The position numbers were made by a program, and so were the translations under genes. Source: Pseudoflavonifractor sp902362925 (GTDB lineage: Bacteria > Bacillota > Clostridia > Oscillospirales > Oscillospiraceae). From it: a stretch of DNA of 64,000 nt. Where the stretch lies: the NCBI GenBank assembly GCA_902362925.1, contig CABIYL010000019.1. The stretch is one strand, 5' to 3'. The notes below the pieces were generated by a model. It was not told where the DNA came from. It was given only the letters and a program-made list of their open reading frames with translations, and ran no database searches. Of the stretch, positions 53,301 through 60,443 are shown in pieces (positions within the stretch are counted from its first letter, which is position 1; each line of letters starts with the position of its first letter).

Positions 53301-53955
53301 CTGCATCGGAGAGCTGAAAAAGTCCATCTCCGGCCTGGGCAACATCAACCTGGATGCCATCGAGGAGTTCCAGCGCATCAATGAGCGGTACACCTACCTG
53401 AAGGACCAGCGGGACGACGTGCAGAAGTCCAAAAAGGAGCTGGAGGGCATCATTGCCGATATCACCGCCGAGATGAAGACCATCTTCTCCAACCGGTTTG
53501 CCATCATCAATCAGGCCTTTGGCGAGACCTTCCAGTCCTTGTTCGGCGGAGGCCGTGCCACCCTGGAGCTGGAGAACCCGGACGATATCCTCAACTGCGG
53601 CATTGAGATCAAGGTCCAGCCGCCGGGCAAGGCGCTGAAGATCATCACCCTGCTCTCGGGCGGTGAAAAGGCCTTTGTGGCCATCGCCCTCTACTTCGCC
53701 ATTCTGAAGGTGAGCCCCACGCCCTTCTGCGTTATGGACGAGATTGAGGCCGCTCTGGACGACGCCAACGTGGTCCGCTTTGCTCACTACCTGCGGCAGA
53801 TGAGCGACAAGACCCAGTTCATCGTCATCACCCACCGGCGCGGCACCATGGAGGAAGCCGACGTGCTCTACGGTGTCACGATGCAAGAACAAGGCGTGAG
53901 CCGCATCCTGACCATCAATCTGAATGATGTGGAGCGGGAACTGAATATCAAGTAA
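50386..53955 (+). CDS. smc: Chromosome segregation protein SMC
   Basis: A 1,189-residue protein. The TTG at 50386 gives the family start MYLKALEIQGFKSFPDKTVL and has TGAGGTG upstream. The N-terminal ATPase half has Walker A VGPNGSGKSNI and the GLGREGYSIIGQGKIDEILS loop. Two long coiled coils flank the hinge (about 520-660, with MTGGSASRSAG). The C-terminal half holds the signature LLSGGEKAFVAIALYFAILK and Walker B CVMDEIEAALDDANV. SMC with ScpA and ScpB loads at parS and compacts and separates origins. ftsY follows in the same operon, as in many Firmicutes. Confidence 0.97.
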   Translation: MYLKALEIQGFKSFPDKTVLTFGEDVTAIVGPNGSGKSNISDAIRWVMGEQSTRALRGGKMEDVIFGGTAKRKQLGFAEVSLVLDNSEHFFDLEESEVMVTRRYYRSGESEYYINRRSVRLKDINELFMDTGLGREGYSIIGQGKIDEILSVKSGDRREIFEEAAGISRYRHRKEAAEHKLIRTDENLVRINDKLDELELQVEPLRAQSEKARKYLLLRDELRGLEISVWLDQLEKIRAAAIKTLNDYENAVRQKDEAQRQVEVLYAAAEGYAAQMREKDIEAEHIRFEMMQREADANLCDNAIAVLKTNIQNNMENSGRLQEELAAQEGRDDSIGAQIEERRSRIRSIIEEADALRASLADYQNQSQEAIRNAGTLAAEMEALRQKEAVESASASEAKALLSALAAAAQELMDRDEAVRQELAAAEERLNTAQAEEKAARAELEQAREDRDALKNVISGYTLRLESRSRKAKETQDRHMKLQMEENALKSRIHMLRDMEKAYEGYSKAIKVVMGEAERGQLRGIHGPVAGLLHVEDQYTVAIEIALGAAMQNIVVDTEEAGKAAIQCLKRRDGGRCTFLPLTSIRPSDFRDRAVEKEPGFVGMADRLVRFQPAYEKVFSNLLGRVVIAEDMDCAIAMARKYSYRFRIVTLDGQVLNPGGSMTGGSASRSAGILSRANELERLNTQLNGVRDALSEAAKVLDEARREAAVAQYEVETAQAQQRTHEDTILKLEERCGHYETQLAELRRQQEVQRAELKQLEQRAAQTETDTAAARSRIEALEGSAAALRAEADSKAEGQSRLQEQVSAIGEQIAALNMKLASLEAEQDASQKALEELEDLRRDMAGDREQRAKMIAELKAKNDDLNAQILEQERKLQTIREENQSRNEAIQRLNNEKLELEGQRNQADRESRDKNTELLSMEREVSVLEQKKLSSSMEEKGILDKLWETYELSHEAARQQRVELESVPKAQRCIGELKKSISGLGNINLDAIEEFQRINERYTYLKDQRDDVQKSKKELEGIIADITAEMKTIFSNRFAIINQAFGETFQSLFGGGRATLELENPDDILNCGIEIKVQPPGKALKIITLLSGGEKAFVAIALYFAILKVSPTPFCVMDEIEAALDDANVVRFAHYLRQMSDKTQFIVITHRRGTMEEADVLYGVTMQEQGVSRILTINLNDVERELNIK

Positions 53956-54026
53956 ATTACCGTGTTTCAACACCGGAGGGACGCGGAATACTGAAAATAA
54001 GGAAGAACGAAAGGAACCGAGCGTAC

Positions 54027-54926
54027 ATGGGCTTTTTTGACAAAATCAAGGCGGGCCTGACCCGCACCAAGGAGAACATCGGCCACTCGCTGGACAGCCT
54101 GTTTGCCGGAGAGCTGGACGACGACTTCTACGACGAGCTGGAAGAGACCCTCATCCTGGGCGACATGGGCATGGACACCACCATCAAGGCGGTGGCCGAG
54201 CTGCGCCGCCGGGTAAAGGCGGAGAAGATCAAGGACACGGAGGGGGCCCGTGAGTGCCTGCGCCGTGTGCTGACCGACATGCTGAACGTGGGCGACTGCG
54301 CTCTGAACCTGAGCGCCTCTCCTGCCGTGATCCTGGTCATCGGCGTCAACGGCGTGGGTAAGACCACCACCATCGGCAAGCTGGGCGCCCGGCTGAAGGG
54401 GGAGGGGAAGAAGGTGCTGCTGGCCGCTGCCGACACCTTCCGCGCCGCCGCCGCCGACCAGCTGGAGATCTGGTCCCAGCGGTCCGAGGTGGAGCTGGTC
54501 CGCCAGCATGAGGGCGCCGATCCCGCCGCCGTGGTGTTTGACGCCATGCAGGCCGCCAAGGCCCGCAAGACCGACGTGGTGCTGGTGGACACCGCCGGCC
54601 GTCTCCACAACAAGCAGAACCTGATGAACGAGCTGAACAAGATCGGCCGTGTCATCGACCGTGAGCTGCCCGGCAGCCGGACCGAGACCCTGCTGGTGCT
54701 GGACGCCACCACCGGCCAGAACGGCCTCATCCAGGCCAAGCAGTTCATGGAGGCCGCCGGCATCACCGGCATTGTCCTCACCAAGCTGGACGGCTCCGCC
54801 AAGGGCGGCATTGTCATCGCCATTGCCGACGCCCTCCAGGTGCCTGTGAAGTATATCGGTGTGGGCGAGGGCATCGACGATCTGATGCCTTTTGACGCGG
54901 AGTACTTTGTCCACGCGCTGATCTGA
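54027..54926 (+). CDS. ftsY: Signal recognition particle receptor FtsY
   Basis: A 299-residue protein starting MGFFDKIKAGLTRTKENIGH. There is a short N domain without the long acidic A domain, then the G domain: GVNGVGKTTTIGKL (G1), DTFRAAAADQLEIW (insertion box), VDTAGRLHNKQNL (G3), TKLDGSAKGG (G4) and the closing GVGEGIDDLMPFDAEYFV. It docks SRP-bound ribosomes at the membrane. Confidence 0.97.
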   Translation: MGFFDKIKAGLTRTKENIGHSLDSLFAGELDDDFYDELEETLILGDMGMDTTIKAVAELRRRVKAEKIKDTEGARECLRRVLTDMLNVGDCALNLSASPAVILVIGVNGVGKTTTIGKLGARLKGEGKKVLLAAADTFRAAAADQLEIWSQRSEVELVRQHEGADPAAVVFDAMQAAKARKTDVVLVDTAGRLHNKQNLMNELNKIGRVIDRELPGSRTETLLVLDATTGQNGLIQAKQFMEAAGITGIVLTKLDGSAKGGIVIAIADALQVPVKYIGVGEGIDDLMPFDAEYFVHALI

Positions 54927-54948
54927 TATATAATAAGGAAGGAAACAG

Positions 54949-55116
54949 ATGAAAAAGCTGGTATTAGGCGGCGCCTGCGCCGTGAGCGGAATCCTGCTGA
55001 CCGTCCTGATGGAGGCCGGGGCACTTGCCCGGGCAGGCATGTGGGCGGTCCTGGCCGCTCTGGTGCTGATGGCCTCCGGTCTGCTGCTTGGGATTCTGGG
55101 CCTGCGGGAACATTAG
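54949..55116 (+). CDS. Small two-span membrane protein (55 residues)
   Basis: A short gene with AAGGAAGG seven bases before ATG, lying 22 bases after ftsY and 46 before rph in the same direction. It encodes MKKLVLGGACAVSGILLTVL, then a short MEAGALARAGMW link, then LAALVLMASGLLLGILGLRE: two hydrophobic helices with a hairpin turn. The family is not recognised; position in a conserved operon and the good ribosome binding site support it being real. Confidence 0.7.
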   Translation: MKKLVLGGACAVSGILLTVLMEAGALARAGMWAVLAALVLMASGLLLGILGLREH

Positions 55117-55162
55117 AGAAAGACAGTCTCCCGGGACTGTATCCTGTTTTGGAGGTATATCA

Positions 55163-55879
55163 ATGGCAAGAATTGACGGACGGGCCAACGATCAGCTGCG
55201 GCCCATCGAGATTATCCCCGGCATCAACAAATTTGCGGAGGGCTCCTGTCTCATCCGCTGCGGCAATACCCACGTGCTCTGCACCGCCTCGGTGGAGGAC
55301 CGGGTGCCCCCTCATGTCCCGGAAGGGGAGGGGTGGGTCACCGCCGAGTACTCCATGCTGCCCCGTGCCAACCGGGAGCGGAGCAAGCGGGACATCGCCA
55401 AGCTGAAGCTGTCCGCCCGGTCCGCTGAGATTCAGCGGCTGGTGGGCCGTTCCCTCCGTGCGGCGGTGGACATGAAGGCCCTGGGCCCCCGCACCATCAC
55501 TGTGGACTGCGACGTGCTCCAGGGTGACGGCGGCACCCGTACCGCCAGTGTCACCGGCGGCTTTGTGGCCCTGAGCCTGGCACTGCACAAGCTGGTGGAG
55601 GAGGGCGTTTTGGAAACCATGCCCCTCAAGACCTGCGTGGCGGCCATCTCCGCTGGCATCGTGGACGACCAGCTGCTGCTGGACCTGTGCTATGAGGAGG
55701 ACTCCTCCGCCCAGGTGGATCTGAACTGCGTCATGACCGGCGAGGGTGAGCTGGTGGAGCTCCAGGGCACCGGTGAGGGCCGTTCCTTCACCCTGGAGGA
55801 GCAGCGGGCCCTGGTGGAGCTGTGCGCCAAGGGCATCCGGGAAGTGCAGGCGGTCCAGAAGGCCGTCCTGGGAGGTTGA
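55163..55879 (+). CDS. rph: Ribonuclease PH
   Basis: A 238-residue protein starting MARIDGRANDQLRPIEIIPG behind GGAGG. Family motifs: the RxN...L-P-I start, GEGWVTAEYSMLPRANRERS, DCDVLQGDGGTRTASVTGGF and the SSAQVDLNCVMTGEGELVEL active-site region. It is a 3'-5' phosphorolytic exoribonuclease that trims tRNA and rRNA ends. The pairing with rdgB downstream is widespread. Confidence 0.96.
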   Translation: MARIDGRANDQLRPIEIIPGINKFAEGSCLIRCGNTHVLCTASVEDRVPPHVPEGEGWVTAEYSMLPRANRERSKRDIAKLKLSARSAEIQRLVGRSLRAAVDMKALGPRTITVDCDVLQGDGGTRTASVTGGFVALSLALHKLVEEGVLETMPLKTCVAAISAGIVDDQLLLDLCYEEDSSAQVDLNCVMTGEGELVELQGTGEGRSFTLEEQRALVELCAKGIREVQAVQKAVLGG

Positions 55880-55883
55880 GCCC

Positions 55884-56483
55884 ATGAAAATGGTATTGGC
55901 CAGCAAGAATAACCACAAGCTCAAGGAGATGCAGGACATCCTCTCCGCCCAGGGGGTGGAGGTGGTTCTGGAGTCCGACGTGGGCGCCGATGTGGACGTG
56001 GAGGAGACGGGCACCACCTTTGAGGAGAACGCCCTGCTGAAGGCCAGGGCGGTCATGGAGGCCACCGGTCTGCCTGCCATCGCCGACGACTCTGGCCTGT
56101 GCGTGGACGCCCTGAACGGAGCGCCCGGTGTGTACTCCGCCCGGTACGGCGGACCCGGTCTGGACGATGTGGGCCGTTACAAGCTGCTGCTGGAGAACAT
56201 GCGGGGCCAGCTGGACCGCCGGTGCAAATTCGTCTCGGCCATCTGCTGCTGCTTCCCCAACGGGGACACGGTGACTGCCCGGGGCGAGTGCCAGGGCACT
56301 CTGGCCTATGCGCCCAAGGGTGCCGACGGCTTTGGATATGACCCCATTTTCTTTGTGCCCGGTCTGAAAAAGACCTTTGCCGAGCTGCTGCCCGAGGAGA
56401 AGAACGCCATCTCCCACCGGGGCAACGCACTGGCGATTTTCAAGGACAAGCTGGCGGAGTACCGCCGGGACCATCAGCTTTAA
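55884..56483 (+). CDS. rdgB: Non-canonical purine NTP pyrophosphatase (XTP/dITP)
   Basis: A 199-residue protein starting MKMVLASKNNHKLKEMQDIL (the ASxNxxK-E-I motif). It has EETGTTFEENALLKARAVME, ADDSGLCVDALNGAPGVYSA and GADGFGYDPIFFVPG, the Ham1/RdgB signatures, and ISHRGNAL near the end. It removes deaminated purines from the nucleotide pool. The start is four bases after the rph stop. Confidence 0.96.
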   Translation: MKMVLASKNNHKLKEMQDILSAQGVEVVLESDVGADVDVEETGTTFEENALLKARAVMEATGLPAIADDSGLCVDALNGAPGVYSARYGGPGLDDVGRYKLLLENMRGQLDRRCKFVSAICCCFPNGDTVTARGECQGTLAYAPKGADGFGYDPIFFVPGLKKTFAELLPEEKNAISHRGNALAIFKDKLAEYRRDHQL

Positions 56484-56550
56484 GCGGCTCAGAGGGCCGT
56501 TTGAAATATATTAATATAAGGAGGCGGCGGGATATCCCGCCAAAATACCT

Positions 56551-56880
56551 ATGGATTTGACAAGCAAGCAGCGCGCCCAGCTCAGAAGCCTGGCCAACAG
56601 CATCGACACCATTGTCCATGTGGGCAAGGACGGCCTGGGCGAGAATCTGGTCAAGCAGGCCGACGACGCACTGGAGGCCCGGGAGCTCATCAAGGGCAAG
56701 GTTCTGGAGAACTCCATGCTCACCGCACGGGAGGCGGCCGAGGAGCTGGCCGTGGCCACCCGGAGCGAAGTTGTGCAGGTGATTGGAACAAAATTCGTCC
56801 TGTATCGTCCAAGTCATAAAAAGGACAAGAAGGACAAGATCGTTCTGGTAAAGGACAGCCGGAAAAAGCCGGTGGTGTGA
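56551..56880 (+). CDS. yhbY: YhbY-family RNA-binding protein
   Basis: A 109-residue CRM-domain protein starting MDLTSKQRAQLRSLANSIDT. The family motif is VHVGKDGLGENLVKQADDAL with ELIKGKVLENS. The C-terminus is lysine-rich (HKKDKKDKIVLVKDSRKKPV). YhbY binds pre-50S particles and helps ribosome assembly. Confidence 0.92.
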   Translation: MDLTSKQRAQLRSLANSIDTIVHVGKDGLGENLVKQADDALEARELIKGKVLENSMLTAREAAEELAVATRSEVVQVIGTKFVLYRPSHKKDKKDKIVLVKDSRKKPVV

Positions 56881-56923
56881 CAGACATTCAGCAAAAGCAA
56901 TTGCGTGAAAGGAGCTGGCTCAC

Positions 56924-58144
56924 TTGAAAATCGGTATCTATGGCGGCACCTTTAACCCACCCCACCTGGGGCACATGGCGGCGGCCCAGGCGGCCATGGC
57001 CGTGCTGGGGCTGGACAAGCTGTTTTTCATTCCCGCGGCCCTGCCGCCCCACAAGGAGCTGCCGGCTGACGGAGCCGGAGCGGAGCACCGCCTGGCCATG
57101 ACGGCCCTGATGGCCGACGGCCTGGGGGAGTCCATCGGCCGCCGTGGGGATGTGGAGGCCCTGGACATTGAGCTGCGCCGGACGGGGAAGAGCTACACGG
57201 TGGACACCCTGGAGGAGCTGCACAGCCGTTTCCCGGAGGATGAGCTCTGGCTGCTGATGGGGACGGATATGTTCCTCACCATCCAGAACTGGTACCAGCC
57301 CGAGCGCATTATGGCGCTGGCGGGGATTGCGGCCTTTGCCCGCACCGAGACGGACAGCGGCGAGCTGCTGCGGGTCCAGGCCGACTACCTGGCCAAAACC
57401 TACCAGGCACGGGTGCAGCTGGTGGAGCTGCCCAAAATCACCGATCTCTCCTCCACCCAGATGCGGGAGCTTCTGGAGGAGGGGCAGGGCGGTGACCGGC
57501 TCTGGCCGCCGGTGTACGGCTATATTCTGCGCAACGGGCTGTATGGCGAGCACCCCGACCTGAAGCAGCTCAACGATTCCGAGCTGCGCTGCGCGTCGTA
57601 CAGCATGATCCGCGCCAAGCGGATTCCCCACGTCAAGGGGACCGAGCAGGCGGCAGTGGAGCTGGCGGAGCGCTGGGGTGCCGACGTGGAGAAAGCCCGC
57701 CGGGCGGCCATCCTCCACGACTGCACAAAATATCTGAATATGGAAGAACAGTTGCAATTGTGCCGGCAATATGGTATTGTATTGGACGATTTAGAGCAAA
57801 AATCGGTGAAGCTGCTCCACTCCAAAACAGGCGCCGCCATTGCGCGTGATGTGTTTGGCGTGCCGGACGACATATATTGGGCAATCTATTGGCACACCAC
57901 CGGCAAGGCCGATATGTCCACCCTGGAGAAGGTGCTCTATCTGGCCGACTACATGGAGCCTACCCGGGATTTTCCCGGTGTGGAGGAGCTGCGTGAGCTG
58001 ACCCGCCGTGATCTGGATGCCGCGCTTCGCCTGGGTCTGGAGATGAGTGTGGAGGACCTGGAGGAGCGGGGTGTTCCCGTTCACCACAACACCATGGAGG
58101 CTCTGAATTGGGTGCTGGAGCATGGGCCCCGGGATCCTTCCTGA
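56924..58144 (+). CDS. nadD: Fused nicotinate-nucleotide adenylyltransferase (NadD) and YqeK HD hydrolase
   Basis: A 406-residue protein from TTG with AAAGGAG upstream. Residues 1 to about 200 are NadD: GIYGGTFNPPHLGHMAAAQA (HxGH nucleotidyl transfer motif), LLMGTDMF and KITDLSSTQMRELL (SxT/SSTxxR motif). Residues from about 215 are an HD domain of the YqeK type: RCASYSMIRAKRIPHVKGTE, AILHDCTKY (HD), LLHSKTGA and YWHTTGKADMS. NadD makes NAD precursor; YqeK is an Ap4A hydrolase in Firmicutes. Usually two adjoining genes, here one chain with no stop or frameshift between. Confidence 0.94.
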   Translation: MKIGIYGGTFNPPHLGHMAAAQAAMAVLGLDKLFFIPAALPPHKELPADGAGAEHRLAMTALMADGLGESIGRRGDVEALDIELRRTGKSYTVDTLEELHSRFPEDELWLLMGTDMFLTIQNWYQPERIMALAGIAAFARTETDSGELLRVQADYLAKTYQARVQLVELPKITDLSSTQMRELLEEGQGGDRLWPPVYGYILRNGLYGEHPDLKQLNDSELRCASYSMIRAKRIPHVKGTEQAAVELAERWGADVEKARRAAILHDCTKYLNMEEQLQLCRQYGIVLDDLEQKSVKLLHSKTGAAIARDVFGVPDDIYWAIYWHTTGKADMSTLEKVLYLADYMEPTRDFPGVEELRELTRRDLDAALRLGLEMSVEDLEERGVPVHHNTMEALNWVLEHGPRDPS

Positions 58145-58212
58145 ATCCGAAACAGAAAAATGACAGACACAGCCGCCGGTGAGGCGGCGCGCGGGAAAGG
58201 AACTACGAACCA

Positions 58213-59940
58213 ATGAATCCTGAGCAGAATCGCAAAAAGGGCGGCGCCCGACTGCTGAAGCCGTCCTCCAAAAAAGCGGAAGCCGCACCGGAGAAGGAGA
58301 AAGAAGCGGTCCCGACCAAGAAATCTGAGTTTACGGACAAGGACGTGGAGTCCGGCCGGACCCAGAAGGCCAAAAAGCCCAAGAAGCCCAAGCCTCAGCG
58401 CACCACCAAGCAGAAGGTGCTCCACGGTGTGTTTATCGGCGTCACTGTTCTGGCCGCCATCATTGTGGTCATCGGCATCGCACTGGCCATTTTTGTGCAG
58501 AAGCCGGCCCAGGTCACCCAACCCAGCCGCGGCTCCAAGCAGCCCACCAGTACAGAGGAGCAGGAGACGGGCGGTTCCACCACCCGGCCGGACGGCGTGT
58601 CCAGCGACCGGAAGGAGGACTTCTATACCTTCCTGGTGGTGGGCCGCGACACCTACGGCGGCGGCAATACGGACACCATCATGCTGGCCTCCTATGACAT
58701 TCCCAACCAGCAGCTGTCCGTTATGAGCATCCCCCGTGATACCCTGGTCAACGTCTCCTGGGACATCAAGAAGATCAACTCCGTCTACAACATGTACGGC
58801 GGCGGCGATGAGGGCATGGATGCCCTGAAGGAAGAAGTCAGCCAGCTGGTGGGCTTCATCCCGGACTACACCTTTGTGGTGGAGTGGGAGGCCGTTGGTA
58901 AGCTGGTGGACGCTGTCGGCGGTGTGTACTTTGACGTGCCCTGCCGGATGTACTACAACGACCTGTCTCAGAACTTCAAGATTGACCTCCAGGAGGGCTA
59001 TCAGCTCATCGACGGCGACAAGGCCATGCAGCTGCTGCGCTGGCGTCATAACAGCGACGACAACGGCAACATCCTCAACTCCGGCTACGCCAACGGCGAC
59101 CTGGGCCGTATCGAGACCCAGCAGGCCTTCCTCCAGGCGGCCATTGAGCAGTGCCTCCAGAACATTACGGATGTGAAGACCATCACCGGCATTGCCCAGA
59201 TTTTCTTTGAGAACGTGACCACTGAGCTGTCCGTGGGCAACCTGGCCTGGTTTGCCCAGCAGGCCATTTTCGGCAACAGTGAGGGCAAAAAGCTGGACAT
59301 GAACAGCGTGACCTTCCTCACCATGCCCTGGGTGGCTGCCAACGGCGTGTGGAGCCGGACCTATAACAACCATCCCTCCTATGTGGCGCCCGATGTGGAC
59401 GAGGTGGTAGAGGTGGTCAACGAGTACTTCAACCCCTACGTGGAGGACCTGCGCAAGGATGAGCTGGACATCATGTATGTCAACGACGACGGCACCCTGG
59501 GCTGCACCAGCGGCGTGCTGGAGGATACCAAGTACAACAGCTGGGTGAAGGGCAAGAACTCCGGTTCTTCCAGCTCCTCCGGTTCCAGCTCTTCCAGCTC
59601 CAAGCCCTCTTCCAGCACCAGCCCGTCTCCCAGCGCCAGCGCTTCGGCGTCTCCCAGTACCTCTCCCAGCACCAGCCCCAGTCCTTCCCCCAGCGAGAGC
59701 ACTGCGCCCAGCACCTCTCCCAGCGTGACGCCTTCTCCCAGTCCCAGCGAGAGCGTGACGCCCTCGCCCTCTCCCAGTGAGACCCAGCCTGCCGTGAGCG
59801 AGACACCTGCTCCCAGCCCCAGTGAGAGCGTGACGCCCAGTCCGTCTCCCTCTGAGAGCGGCGGCACGGACCAGCCTCCCGAGGGCATTCCCATCTATAC
59901 GCCCGACCCGGCGGCCACAGAGACGGCCCCCGCAGCGTAA
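58213..59940 (+). CDS. LytR-CpsA-Psr (LCP) cell-wall ligase with Ser/Pro-rich tail
   Basis: A 575-residue protein. A basic cytoplasmic N-terminus (about 70 residues, KKPKKPKPQRTTKQK) leads to one membrane helix (GVTVLAAIIVVIGIALAIFV), a linker and the LCP domain (about 135-390): FLVVGRDTYGGGNTDTIMLA, SIPRDTLVNV, KINSVYNMYGG, DAVGGVYFDVPCRMYYND and LLRWRHNSDDNGNI. The arginines and aspartates that hold polyprenyl pyrophosphate are present. From about residue 450 the tail is almost only Ser, Pro, Thr and Glu repeats. LCP enzymes attach wall teichoic acid or capsule to peptidoglycan. Confidence 0.93.
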   Translation: MNPEQNRKKGGARLLKPSSKKAEAAPEKEKEAVPTKKSEFTDKDVESGRTQKAKKPKKPKPQRTTKQKVLHGVFIGVTVLAAIIVVIGIALAIFVQKPAQVTQPSRGSKQPTSTEEQETGGSTTRPDGVSSDRKEDFYTFLVVGRDTYGGGNTDTIMLASYDIPNQQLSVMSIPRDTLVNVSWDIKKINSVYNMYGGGDEGMDALKEEVSQLVGFIPDYTFVVEWEAVGKLVDAVGGVYFDVPCRMYYNDLSQNFKIDLQEGYQLIDGDKAMQLLRWRHNSDDNGNILNSGYANGDLGRIETQQAFLQAAIEQCLQNITDVKTITGIAQIFFENVTTELSVGNLAWFAQQAIFGNSEGKKLDMNSVTFLTMPWVAANGVWSRTYNNHPSYVAPDVDEVVEVVNEYFNPYVEDLRKDELDIMYVNDDGTLGCTSGVLEDTKYNSWVKGKNSGSSSSSGSSSSSSKPSSSTSPSPSASASASPSTSPSTSPSPSPSESTAPSTSPSVTPSPSPSESVTPSPSPSETQPAVSETPAPSPSESVTPSPSPSESGGTDQPPEGIPIYTPDPAATETAPAA

Positions 59941-59982
59941 TCAAGCGCCATTCAACCCAACCGAGAAAGGGGTTTATCAACT

Positions 59983-60345
59983 ATGACACCCAAGGAAACC
60001 GCGATTGTTCTGGCCAAGGCCCTGGACAGCAAGAAGGGCATTGACATCAAGGTGCTGGAGACCGGTCACCTGACCACCCTGGCGGATTATTTCGTCATCT
60101 GTACCGCCACCTCCACCACCCAGGTCCGCGCCCTGTCCGACGAGTGCGAGAAGACCATGAAGGAGACCGCCGGCGAGCTGCCCCACCATGTGGAGGGCCA
60201 CCGGGGCGGCACCTGGGTCCTGCTGGACTTCTCCTCTGTGGTGGTGCACATCTTCATGGACGACGCCCGTAAGTTCTACGACCTGGAGCGCCTCTGGTCT
60301 GACGCCACGCCCGTGGACCTGACCGACGTGCTGACCGAGAACTGA
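59983..60345 (+). CDS. rsfS: Ribosomal silencing factor RsfS
   Basis: A 120-residue protein of the Iojap/YbeB family. Seen are KKGIDIKVLETGHLTTLADY, FVICTATSTTQVRALSDECE and WVLLDFSSVVVHIFMDDARK with FYDLERLW, the family's diagnostic ends. It binds uL14 on the 50S subunit and blocks subunit joining in starvation. It closes the operon before two terminators. Confidence 0.95.
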   Translation: MTPKETAIVLAKALDSKKGIDIKVLETGHLTTLADYFVICTATSTTQVRALSDECEKTMKETAGELPHHVEGHRGGTWVLLDFSSVVVHIFMDDARKFYDLERLWSDATPVDLTDVLTEN

Positions 60346-60356
60346 AATCGAACAGC

Positions 60357-60395
60357 AAGGCCCTGTCTCCTGTGAGGAGACGGGGCCTTTTTTAC
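60357..60395 (+). terminator. Terminator after rsfS
   Basis: AAGGCCCTGTCTCC pairs with GGAGACGGGGCCTT (one wobble) around a five-base loop and is followed by TTTTTT. Confidence 0.92.
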
Positions 60396-60405
60396 AAGAC
60401 AGAAA

Positions 60406-60437
60406 ACCGGGTGTGCGCTGCTGAGCGCACACCCGGT
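60406..60437 (-). terminator. Terminator of the convergent membrane-protein gene
   Basis: A perfect 14-bp stem ACCGGGTGTGCGCT / AGCGCACACCCGGT with a four-base loop lies seven bases beyond the minus-strand stop. The minus strand continues into TTTTCTG. Confidence 0.85.
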
Positions 60438-60443
60438 TTTGGC

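Noticed and set aside
59560..59900. CRISPR or DNA repeat array
   Set aside because: The repeats encode Ser/Pro/Thr in frame within the LCP tail and vary in length.
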